Source: Phyllobacteriaceae bacterium
GTDB lineage: Bacteria; Pseudomonadota; Alphaproteobacteria; Rhizobiales; Rhizobiaceae
DNA length: 6,723 bases
Assembly (NCBI GenBank): GCA_024645155.1
Contig: JAHEGF010000005.1
Coordinates: forward strand, 1,984-8,706
Direction of reading: 5' to 3'
A program made the position numbers and the translations under genes. The first letter of the stretch is position 1. Each line of letters starts with the position of its first letter. Below are positions 1 to 5,253 of this stretch, one piece after another. The notes beneath the pieces are model-generated. The model had not been told where the DNA came from. It made no database searches and worked only from the letters and a program-made list of their open reading frames with translations.

Positions 1-697
1 TGTCGAGACTCGTCAAACGCGGGTGCTCGTCGCGCTCGACTGTCACCGGATCGCCGCGCCGCTGCGGAATGCTGACAGGCGTGATTTCCCTCCCAAGACG
101 GCCGTTTTCCTGCGCGGCGGCCGCCTTTTGCTGGCTTCGCAAGGCAAAGGAGTCCTGGTCCTCGCGCGATATTTCGAAGTCCGCGGCAACATTCTCCCCT
201 GTCTCCGGCATGGAATCGGTGCCGTATTGCTTCTTCAGAACCGGATTGATGAAACGCCAGCCGATCGTCGTGTCGTAGATCTCAGCATTGCGTGAAAATG
301 CCGTGTCGGCTTTCGGCATGACAAACGGTGCCCGCGACATCGATTCCACGCCGCCGGCGACAAACAGCTCGCCTTCACCGGCCTTGATTGCACGTGCTGC
401 GATTGAAATCGCGTCCATCCCGGAACCACACAGTCGGTTGACCGTCGCGCCGGGCACACTTTGCGGCATGCCGCCAAGTAGTGAGCTCATTCGTGCGACA
501 TTGCGGTTGTCCTCACCGGCCTGGTTGGCGCAACCATAGATGACGTCGTCAGCCGCTTCCCAGTCAACACCACCATTCCGGTTAATGAGTGAGCGTATCG
601 GCACCGCACCGAGATCGTCAGTGCGCACGCCCGAAAGCGATCCGCCAAATCGGCCAATGGGCGTCCGGATATAGTCACAAATGAATGCCTCACTCAT
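1..697 (-). CDS. pcaF: 3-oxoadipyl-CoA thiolase (acetyl-CoA acyltransferase), N-terminal part
   Basis: Thiolase that splits 3-oxoadipyl-CoA with CoA into succinyl-CoA and acetyl-CoA, the last step of the beta-ketoadipate pathway; cytoplasmic. The frame starts with ATG at 697 and stays open to the left edge, giving 232 residues of a family that is usually about 400, so the C-terminal half with the His and second Cys of the active site lies outside. It begins MSEAFICDYIRTPIGRFGG, typical of PcaF/PaaJ thiolases. The nucleophilic cysteine is Cys90 in VNRLCGSGMDA, followed by the AGGVESMSRAP motif near residues 114-124. The start codon overlaps the pcaJ stop by one base (TAATG), and a GGAG lies 10 nt upstream inside pcaJ, so translation is probably coupled. 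The same reaction is done by PaaJ in phenylacetate degradation, so the name could be either; the pca operon context favours pcaF. Confidence 0.95.
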   Translation of the reverse strand, partial: MSEAFICDYIRTPIGRFGGSLSGVRTDDLGAVPIRSLINRNGGVDWEAADDVIYGCANQAGEDNRNVARMSSLLGGMPQSVPGATVNRLCGSGMDAISIAARAIKAGEGELFVAGGVESMSRAPFVMPKADTAFSRNAEIYDTTIGWRFINPVLKKQYGTDSMPETGENVAADFEISREDQDSFALRSQQKAAAAQENGRLGREITPVSIPQRRGDPVTVERDEHPRLTSLD

Positions 698-1494
698 TAT
701 ACAGCTTCTCCAGTTCTTTTTGTGCCTGCATGGGCCGCCTTGGTCCGTGCCTTCAGGTCGCGAAAAGTCGTCAGTTCAAGTTCCGTCGGCGCCGGCGTCG
801 TGGTTATCGTATCCGCAAACCGTACTGTCCAGCCACACGATGCCTGCACGTCGGCTTGGGTAACGCCCGGATGCATCGAAACAACGGTAAACTCCTTCGT
901 ATCCGGATGCGGCTTCCAAATCGCCAGATCCGTTATCAACAGGGCTGGTCCTTTGGTGGTAACACCAAGCCGCTGGCGGTGATCTCCGCCTTCACCGTGT
1001 CCAAAGCTTGTAATAAAGTCGACCTTTTCGACCATGCCACGGGTCGATTGCTTCATTGTTATATAGACTTGGCGCGACGATGAGGCGATCTCCGGGGCTC
1101 CACCGCCGCCAGGCAGCCGGGTTGCCGGTTTGCGGTAGTCGCCAATGACTGTGGTGTTGATATTTCCGAACCTGTCGAGCTGTGCGGCACCGAGAAACCC
1201 GATCGTGATACGCCCGCCCTGAAGCCAGTAACGGAACATCTCTGGCGTTGAAACAGTAGACAATGCAGTATCACACAATTCGCCGTCGCCAATCGACAGC
1301 GGCAGTACGTCTGGCGCGGTGCCGATTGTCCCGCTTTCATAGATCAGGGTAATATCCGGCGCATGGGTCAGCCGTGCGATATTGCAGGCAGCAGACGGAG
1401 CCCCGATTCCGACAAAGCAGACATCATCGCTGGTCAACGCCCGCGACGCAGCAACGGTCATCATTTCGTCGGCCGTGTAACCCGTTTCGATCAT
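697..1494 (-). CDS. pcaJ: 3-oxoadipate CoA-transferase, beta subunit (CatJ-like)
   Basis: Second subunit of the transferase that moves CoA from succinyl-CoA to 3-oxoadipate, forming 3-oxoadipyl-CoA. It has 265 residues. Visible family features are CFVGIGAPS near residues 26-34, IYESGTIG at 51-58 with Glu53 as the likely CoA-ester-forming glutamate of class I transferases, LSIGDGEL, the run FRYWLQGGRITIGFLGAAQ with DRFGNINTTVIG soon after it, LPGGGGAPEIA, and GHGEGGDH. These match what I recall of CatJ from Pseudomonas sp. B13 and of glutaconate CoA-transferase subunit B, rather than the shorter (about 215 aa) SCOT-like PcaJ. The start at 1494 overlaps the pcaI stop in ATGA, so the pair is translationally coupled, as expected for subunits of one enzyme. 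The stop is shared with the start of pcaF. The substrate is assigned from the operon; a related acyl group is possible but unlikely here. Confidence 0.93.
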   Translation of the reverse strand: MIETGYTADEMMTVAASRALTSDDVCFVGIGAPSAACNIARLTHAPDITLIYESGTIGTAPDVLPLSIGDGELCDTALSTVSTPEMFRYWLQGGRITIGFLGAAQLDRFGNINTTVIGDYRKPATRLPGGGGAPEIASSSRQVYITMKQSTRGMVEKVDFITSFGHGEGGDHRQRLGVTTKGPALLITDLAIWKPHPDTKEFTVVSMHPGVTQADVQASCGWTVRFADTITTTPAPTELELTTFRDLKARTKAAHAGTKRTGEAV

Positions 1495-2345
1495 GCCTTA
1501 CCCCGCAAATCCGCGACACGACCGGCGAAGGCTTTCGGCGATGAACCCAGCACGTTGGTTTTCATCCAGGCGAGAAACCCGTCGCGATCCGCGGCAATCC
1601 GGTCCCAGTCGAGATAAGCCGCATTGTCGCGGGCATAATAGCCGCTGGCATAGGAAGGATGGGCACCGCCAGGCACAACGCAAACCGCATCGAGTGTCCA
1701 GTGCGGCAGGACACAGGCATTCGGATGGGTGTCGAGTTCGCCAACTTTTTCCTCGACGGTCACCACAGCGCGCTTTGCGGCCAGAACTGCTTCTTTCTGT
1801 ATGCCGGTGATACCCTCGATCAGGACATTGCCTTTGCGATCGGCCTTTTGCGCGTGGATGAATGTGACATCGGGACGCAACGCTGGCACTGCTGCCAGTT
1901 CTTCACCGGTAAAAGGGCAGGTTATCCCCTTGATGTTTTTATTGACCTTCGCCAGTTCAGCTCCAAGATAGCCGCGAAAAATGGCGCAAGGCAAACCCGC
2001 TGCACCCGCTTCATAGGCATTTGCCATTGCGGCATGGCTGTGCTCTTCGAGTTCCACGCTGTGTGGCCAACCGTTTTCTACAGAATCCCGAAAACGCCTG
2101 AGTAATCCGACCCCGGGGTTGCCGGCATAGGAGAAGATCAGTTTTCGCGCCATGCCCATGCCAATCATTTGGTCGTAGATGATGTCTGGTGTCATGCGAA
2201 CCAGTGTCAGGTCTGTGAACCTCTGGCGTATGGCTTCGTGGGCGGCCGCATGCGGAATGAGATGCGTGAACCCCTCGAAGGCGACAACATCGCCATTGTT
2301 CAAATTTGCTCTCACCGCTTCGCCAAGCGGTCTGAACGCAGCCAT
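1491..2345 (-). CDS. pcaI: 3-oxoadipate CoA-transferase, alpha subunit (CatI-like)
   Basis: First subunit of the 3-oxoadipate:succinyl-CoA transferase, 284 residues, cytoplasmic, partner of the adjacent beta subunit. Conserved stretches are GDVVAFEGFTHLIPHAAAHE near residues 18-37, LTLVRMTPDIIYDQMIGMG, SYAGNPGVGLLRR, HSHAAMANAYEAGAAGLP, TCPFTGEELAAVPALRPDV, HAQKADRKGNV and VPGGAHPSYASGYYARDN. Together these are the signature of the CatI/glutaconate CoA-transferase subunit A family. I chose the ATG at 2345 because the protein then begins MAAFRPLGEAVRANL, in register with CatI, and because an AGGA lies 8 nt upstream. The frame is open further upstream to 2435, but those 30 residues are unlike the family and would overlap pcaG. 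The gap to pcaG is 10 nt. The large transferase type is unusual for a rhizobial pca locus. Confidence 0.94.
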   Translation of the reverse strand: MAAFRPLGEAVRANLNNGDVVAFEGFTHLIPHAAAHEAIRQRFTDLTLVRMTPDIIYDQMIGMGMARKLIFSYAGNPGVGLLRRFRDSVENGWPHSVELEEHSHAAMANAYEAGAAGLPCAIFRGYLGAELAKVNKNIKGITCPFTGEELAAVPALRPDVTFIHAQKADRKGNVLIEGITGIQKEAVLAAKRAVVTVEEKVGELDTHPNACVLPHWTLDAVCVVPGGAHPSYASGYYARDNAAYLDWDRIAADRDGFLAWMKTNVLGSSPKAFAGRVADLRGKA

Positions 2346-2353
2346 TGAGCCGT

Positions 2354-2357
2354 TCCT
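2354..2357 (-). promoter_or_regulatory. ribosome binding site of pcaI
   Basis: AGGA on the minus strand, 8 nt before the ATG at 2345, overlapping the pcaG TAG stop. It supports the short start of pcaI. Confidence 0.75.
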
Positions 2358-2970
2358 AGATGTCGAAAAAGATGGTTTCGTTTTCGCCCTGCAGGTGAAT
2401 GTCGAATGTGTAGGTATTTCCTTTGGATGCGGCAATCAGCGTCTTTACCCGCGTATTGAGTTCTATTCGGTTCAGGATCGGATCTTCGCTATTCGCCTTC
2501 TTTTCATCGCCGAAATACATCCGCGTCTGCAAACCTATGTTGATACCGCGTGCAACAATCCAAAACGAGATGTGTGGCGCCTGCAGCGAGCCGTCAGGAA
2601 ACGGCACGCGGCCGGGTTTGATGGTTTCGAATAGATAGACGCCGGTATCACCAGCGGTTGGCTGTCTTCCCCAACCGGTAAAATTCGGGTCGGCGGTTCC
2701 GCGCAGTTCGGCTGGACTGTTGAAAAGACCATCGGCGTCAGCCTGCCAAATCTCAAGCATCGCATCGGTCAGCGGTGTGCCCGAGCCATCAATGACACGT
2801 CCGGTGATCACAATGCTTTCGCCTCTTGTCTTGTCATTGACCATGGCCGCGCCAAGCTGGTCGGGATACACCCCCTTGATCCCGGCAAATTCCGGAACGC
2901 ATCCGATATGGACATAGGGACCGGCGGTCTGTGATGGGCTCTCCTTGAGAAAATCAAGCGATTGGACCAT
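2356..2970 (-). CDS. pcaG: protocatechuate 3,4-dioxygenase, alpha subunit
   Basis: Alpha chain of the non-haem iron(III) dioxygenase that cleaves protocatechuate between its hydroxyl groups to 3-carboxy-cis,cis-muconate. It has 204 residues, the normal size of about 200. The core dioxygenase_C fold is visible: SPSQTAGPYVHIG near residues 11-23, ITGRVIDGSGTPLTDAMLEIWQAD at 55-78, DPNFTGWGRQ at 94-103, TIKPGRVPFPDG at 116-127, APHISFWIVARG at 131-142 and LQTRMYFGDE. As in known alpha chains, the beta-chain iron ligands are not kept: the position equal to the second ligand histidine is Ser135 in APHISF. Iron is therefore bound by PcaH, and this chain completes the pocket. Start at 2970: GGAGG lies 9 nt upstream, and the ATG is one base after the pcaH stop. 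The frame is open upstream to 3054, but that stretch lies inside pcaH and is not family-like. Confidence 0.97.
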   Translation of the reverse strand: MVQSLDFLKESPSQTAGPYVHIGCVPEFAGIKGVYPDQLGAAMVNDKTRGESIVITGRVIDGSGTPLTDAMLEIWQADADGLFNSPAELRGTADPNFTGWGRQPTAGDTGVYLFETIKPGRVPFPDGSLQAPHISFWIVARGINIGLQTRMYFGDEKKANSEDPILNRIELNTRVKTLIAASKGNTYTFDIHLQGENETIFFDI

Positions 2971-2971
2971 G

Positions 2972-3712
2972 TCAGTTCCCCTCCGGCCGGTTTTCGAACA
3001 TTGTTGAGCGTCGGCCACGCAGGACAATGTCGAACTTGTAGGCTCTCGCATCAAACGGGATCGTATTGGCCATGTCGAGCGGCGCCACCAGACGCTTTAT
3101 TGCCTCCGGATCGCTGATCGCGTTAGCAATCGGACAAAGCGGGATGAGCGGATCGCCTTCAAAGTACATTTGGGTAATCAGCCGTTGCACAAATCCATAT
3201 CCGAAAACCGAAAAATGAATGTGCGACGGGCGCCAGTCATTTGGCCCGTTGGGCCAGGGATAAGGACCCGGCTTTACCGTGCGAAGGCTGTAGGCGCCGT
3301 TCTCATCGGTAATCGCACGCCCGCAGCCACCGAAATTCGGATCGAGCGGTGCTAGATAGTTGTCCTTCTTGTGCCGGTAGCGACCGCCTGCATTGGCCTG
3401 CCAAAATTCGAGCAGGACACCCGACATGCCAATTCCCCGCTCATCAAGAACCCGGCCATGGACGATAATTCGCTCGCCAATGGCGCTCGCACCCGGTTTT
3501 GCAAAATTCAGGACCAGGTCGTTGTCGCGTTCGCCAAGCATATCATGGCCGAACACCGGCCCCGTGATTTCTGAAATCGTGTTCCCAAGCGATAGCAGCG
3601 CGTTGCGCGGCGACCGTAACACCGAGGTTTTGTATCCCGGTGTATAGGCCTTCGGATGCCAGTCCCGATCGCGTGGAAAAAACGCTCCGGTTTCAGGTTG
3701 GGTGTTTTTCAT
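2972..3712 (-). CDS. pcaH: protocatechuate 3,4-dioxygenase, beta subunit
   Basis: Beta chain of protocatechuate 3,4-dioxygenase, carrying the catalytic iron(III); intradiol ring cleavage in the cytoplasm. It has 246 residues, usual for the family. The four iron ligands can be read off: Tyr112 in GRYRHKKD, Tyr151 in GPYPWPNG, and His164 and His166 in RPSHIHFS. Their spacing (39, 13, 2) equals that of Tyr108, Tyr147, His160 and His162 in the Pseudomonas putida beta chain. Other markers are YTPGYKTSVLRSP near the N-terminus, IIVHGRVLDERG, LLEFWQANAGGRY and LDPNFGGCGR. The N-terminal extension before the core is usual for PcaH. Start at 3712: GAGGAGG is just upstream and overlaps the pcaC stop, which is 9 nt away. 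The stop lies one base before pcaG, giving near-equal translation of the two subunits. Confidence 0.98.
   Translation of the reverse strand: MKNTQPETGAFFPRDRDWHPKAYTPGYKTSVLRSPRNALLSLGNTISEITGPVFGHDMLGERDNDLVLNFAKPGASAIGERIIVHGRVLDERGIGMSGVLLEFWQANAGGRYRHKKDNYLAPLDPNFGGCGRAITDENGAYSLRTVKPGPYPWPNGPNDWRPSHIHFSVFGYGFVQRLITQMYFEGDPLIPLCPIANAISDPEAIKRLVAPLDMANTIPFDARAYKFDIVLRGRRSTMFENRPEGN
2980..2984 (-). promoter_or_regulatory. ribosome binding site of pcaG
   Basis: GGAGG on the minus strand, 9 nt before the ATG at 2970 and inside the end of pcaH. It supports this start over the longer frame that opens at 3054. Confidence 0.85.
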
Positions 3713-3716
3713 GGCC

Positions 3717-3723
3717 CCTCCTC
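3717..3723 (-). promoter_or_regulatory. ribosome binding site of pcaH, overlapping the pcaC stop
   Basis: GAGGAGG on the minus strand just upstream of the pcaH ATG at 3712. Its first two bases belong to the pcaC TGA, so ribosomes ending pcaC are placed on the pcaH start. Confidence 0.85.
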
Positions 3724-4114
3724 AACGGGTCGCCTGTGCGTCCTGATCGACAAAAATCTCCTTGGCAATCGTGATAGCACGATTGGCTGCCGGAACACCT
3801 GCATAGATCGCCACATGCATCAGCGCCTCGCTGATGTCCTCGCGGCTGGCACCGGTATTCGCGGTTGCACGGATATGCATGGCGAGCTCTTCATCATGAC
3901 CGGATGCTGCAAGCAGTGCAATTGTTACGATTGAGCGCTCCCTCAAACTGAACTGCTTGCCTGACCACACATGGCCCCAGGCAGAATCCGTGATCAGCTC
4001 CTGAAAACGCTTGTCGAACGCATTTGCCTCACGTGCCTTACGATCAACATGGGCATCGCCCAGCACCTTTCGTCGGGTTCTTTCACCCTGTTTTGTCAAC
4101 GTGTTTTCGCTCAT
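3722..4114 (-). CDS. pcaC: 4-carboxymuconolactone decarboxylase
   Basis: Decarboxylates gamma-carboxymuconolactone to 3-oxoadipate enol-lactone. It is a small all-alpha protein of the CMD/AhpD-like family that forms oligomers. It has 130 residues, the usual size for stand-alone PcaC, so it is not the PcaD-PcaC fusion seen in some bacteria. Family markers are RRKVLGDAHVDR near residues 14-25, FQELITDSAWGHVWSG at 37-52, LRERSIVTIALLAA at 57-70, HDEELAMHIRATANTGAS at 73-90 and EALMHVAIYAGVPAANRA at 96-113, including the conserved histidines 80 and 100. It lacks the redox CxxC of AhpD, as expected for a decarboxylase. Start at 4114: GGAGG lies 4 nt upstream, and the product begins MSENTLTKQG. A TTG at 4132 in the same frame has no ribosome binding site. 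First gene of the operon, facing pcaQ across 101 bp. Confidence 0.96.
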   Translation of the reverse strand: MSENTLTKQGERTRRKVLGDAHVDRKAREANAFDKRFQELITDSAWGHVWSGKQFSLRERSIVTIALLAASGHDEELAMHIRATANTGASREDISEALMHVAIYAGVPAANRAITIAKEIFVDQDAQATR

Positions 4115-4118
4115 GCCC

Positions 4119-4123
4119 CCTCC
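4119..4123 (-). promoter_or_regulatory. ribosome binding site of pcaC
   Basis: GGAGG on the minus strand, 4 nt before the ATG at 4114. It selects this start over the in-frame TTG at 4132, which has no such site. Confidence 0.8.
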
Positions 4124-4135
4124 AATCCACAATCA

Positions 4136-4146
4136 GAACCGGTTCC
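4136..4146 (+). repeat. palindromic 11-mer, copy 1 (pcaC leader)
   Basis: GAACCGGTTCC, whose first ten bases form a perfect palindrome. It lies 22 nt before the pcaC start, just downstream of the suggested pcaC -10. The identical 11-mer occurs inside pcaQ at 4484-4494. It could be a regulator site or chance. Confidence 0.5.
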
Positions 4147-4215
4147 AACATTGCATACATTAAATGATCGGAATAATGATAATTCGAACATAACTCATAA
4201 CTTTTTTGAACGATC

Positions 4216-5130
4216 ATGAATCGTAATATCAAAATACGTCATCTAGAGGCATTTGTGGAAGTCGCGCGGCAGAGAAGTGTCGGCAGCGCAGCAACAGTGC
4301 TTAACGTCACGCAGCCAGCGGTCTCCAGGGCACTTCGCGAGCTGGAGGAGATCACCGGCGTGGCACTGGTCGAAAAACAGGGCCGCGGCATCCGGATATC
4401 GCGGTACGGAGAGGTGTTTCTACAGCACGCCGGTGCCAGTCTTTCAGCTCTGAGAAGTGGCGTGAACGCGCTTCAATCAGCGCGAACCGGTTCCGGAGCA
4501 TTTATCAAAATTGGTGCGTTGCCAACTGTCTCTGCCACTGTCATTCCCGATGCCGTGGCACGGTTCATTCAAACGGGCACGACAGGCAAATTGGCTGTCG
4601 TGAGCGGCGACAACCGGATATTGTTGGAGCAGTTGCGCAATGGCGAACTGGACCTTGTGGTCGGCAGGCTTGCCGCGCCCGAGCACATGAGTGGTTTGAC
4701 ATTCGAGCCATTATATCGCGACAGGATCGTTTTTGTCGTTGCTGCCGGACACCCCCTCGCCTCGAGCAGGCAATTTCCAGTGGCCGCGCTTGAAAACTAC
4801 CCGGTCTTAACGCCGATCAGCGGTTCGATAATCAAGCCCTATGTCGACAGGCTGTTCCTCGAACAGGGCATGGCTGAACCGCAATTTGCCATTGAAACCG
4901 TGTCCGACGCTTTTGGCCGTGCATTCGTGCTTCGTCACCAGGCGATCTGGATCATATCCCGCGGTGTAGTCGCTGCAGATATCACGAACGGCATTTTCCA
5001 TATTCTGCCGGTCGATACCCAAAGCACGCTTGGTTCTGTCGGCTTGACGTTACGGGCCAACGAAAAACAGAACGGCGCCCTTTCGATCTTCATCAATGTG
5101 CTGAAAGACAGCACGCATGCCTACCGGTAA
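4216..5130 (+). CDS. pcaQ: LysR-type transcriptional regulator of the pca operon
   Basis: LysR-family DNA-binding regulator of 304 residues, the usual length. The N-terminal winged helix-turn-helix covers about residues 6-66: KIRHLEAFVEVARQRSVGSAA, then LNVTQPAVSRALRELEE as the recognition region. It is followed by VEKQGRGIRISRYGEVFLQHAG and the linker helix. The effector domain runs from about residue 95 to the end, with IGALPTVSATVIPDAV, LLEQLRNGELDLVVGRLAAPE, FVVAAGHPL, IETVSDAFGRAF and AIWIISRGVVAADI. These stretches are close to what I recall of Agrobacterium PcaQ, which responds to 3-carboxymuconate and carboxymuconolactone and activates the protocatechuate operon. Divergence from pcaC supports the name. 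The start ATG at 4216 has no good ribosome binding site (a T-run and TGAACGATC precede it), so low expression is likely. No terminator follows, and paaZ is next on the same strand. Other LysR regulators such as GbpR are less likely. Confidence 0.92.
   Translation: MNRNIKIRHLEAFVEVARQRSVGSAATVLNVTQPAVSRALRELEEITGVALVEKQGRGIRISRYGEVFLQHAGASLSALRSGVNALQSARTGSGAFIKIGALPTVSATVIPDAVARFIQTGTTGKLAVVSGDNRILLEQLRNGELDLVVGRLAAPEHMSGLTFEPLYRDRIVFVVAAGHPLASSRQFPVAALENYPVLTPISGSIIKPYVDRLFLEQGMAEPQFAIETVSDAFGRAFVLRHQAIWIISRGVVAADITNGIFHILPVDTQSTLGSVGLTLRANEKQNGALSIFINVLKDSTHAYR
4484..4494 (+). repeat. palindromic 11-mer, copy 2 (inside pcaQ)
   Basis: A second GAACCGGTTCC, 348 bp from the first, within codons 90-93 of pcaQ, between the linker helix and the effector domain. 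It encodes part of ARTGSG, a region of weak sequence conservation, so the protein does not obviously force it. Confidence 0.45.
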
Positions 5131-5253
5131 CAGGTAATCATATATGTTACGATATATCGCAAGATTGACTAATATTTTGTAACACAATAAGCTCTGACTG
5201 TTGTACCGGTTTGCACAACTGGCGCCCGAATTCATCAAAAAACGGAGATCCCC
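5131..5253 (+). promoter_or_regulatory. pcaQ-paaZ intergenic region with candidate paaZ promoter
   Basis: 123 bp, AT-rich in its first 60 bases, with no gene and no terminator-like hairpin plus T-run after pcaQ. A candidate promoter is TTGACT at 5165-5170, a 17-nt spacer and TAAGCT at 5188-5193; the -35 is good (five of six) and the -10 weak. Dyads around it may be operators. These are CGATATATCG at 5150-5159, TGTTAC at 5145-5150 inverted as GTAACA at 5179-5184 and so flanking the -35, and GTTGT at 5200-5204 inverted as ACAAC at 5215-5219, which would lie in the first transcribed bases. I cannot assign them to a named regulator such as PaaX or PaaR. Read-through from pcaQ is also possible. 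Confidence 0.45.
5244..5247 (+). promoter_or_regulatory. ribosome binding site of paaZ
   Basis: GGAG 6 nt before the ATG at 5254. It favours this start over the in-frame ATG at 5263 (codon 4), which would be 15 nt away, although the shorter form would match the E. coli N-terminus about equally well. Confidence 0.7.

Larger units (their letters stand above)
1..4114 (-). other. pcaCHGIJF operon (continues beyond left edge)
   Basis: Six genes on one strand with junctions of 9 nt, 1 nt, 10 nt, a 4-nt overlap and a 1-nt overlap leave no room for internal terminators or ordinary internal promoters, so they are very likely one transcript started in the region before pcaC. The gene order groups dioxygenase, decarboxylase, transferase and thiolase, but leaves out pcaB and pcaD. 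Regulation is most likely activation by the divergent PcaQ; this rests on the known role of PcaQ in Agrobacterium and Sinorhizobium, not on a site recognised here. Confidence 0.85.
4115..4215. promoter_or_regulatory. divergent pcaC/pcaQ control region
   Basis: 101 bp between the two divergent start codons, clearly more AT-rich than the genes on either side. For pcaC (minus strand), a -10-like TTTAAT at 4159-4164 matches five of six consensus bases. Its -35 is poor (TCGAAT at 4182-4187, spacer 17), as is common for promoters that need a LysR activator. For pcaQ (plus strand), GATAAT at 4178-4183 is the best -10-like hexamer, with CATACA at 4154-4159 as a weak -35, so the two promoters would overlap. 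Repeats present are the palindrome GAACCGGTTC at 4136-4145, a direct repeat ATAACTC/ATAACTT at 4190-4203, TTCGAAC at 4183-4189 echoed by TTTGAAC at 4205-4211 (22 bp apart), and ATGATCG at 4164-4170 inverted as CGATCAT at 4211-4217. The PcaQ site I recall from Sinorhizobium (ATAACC-N4-GGTTAA) is not present as such. The promoter hexamers are guesses by eye. Confidence 0.6.

Noticed and set aside
23..539. Plus-strand open frames opposite pcaF.
   Set aside because: The minus strand encodes a continuous thiolase through this whole stretch, including the active-site cysteine; the plus-strand products resemble nothing.
1659..2634. Plus-strand open frames of about 150 codons opposite pcaI and pcaG.
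   Set aside because: They are antisense to well-supported genes, show no domain or convincing ribosome binding site, and are typical of GC-rich third-position bias.
2971..3054. N-terminal extension of PcaG by 28 residues.
   Set aside because: The extension is the out-of-frame reading of the pcaH end, has no ribosome binding site, and known alpha subunits start near the ATG at 2970.
5126..5159. Possible terminator after pcaQ (GTAAC at 5127-5131 with GTTAC at 5146-5150, and CGATATATCG).
   Set aside because: The stem is five AT-rich base pairs with a 14-nt loop and no T-run follows, so an intrinsic terminator is not supported.
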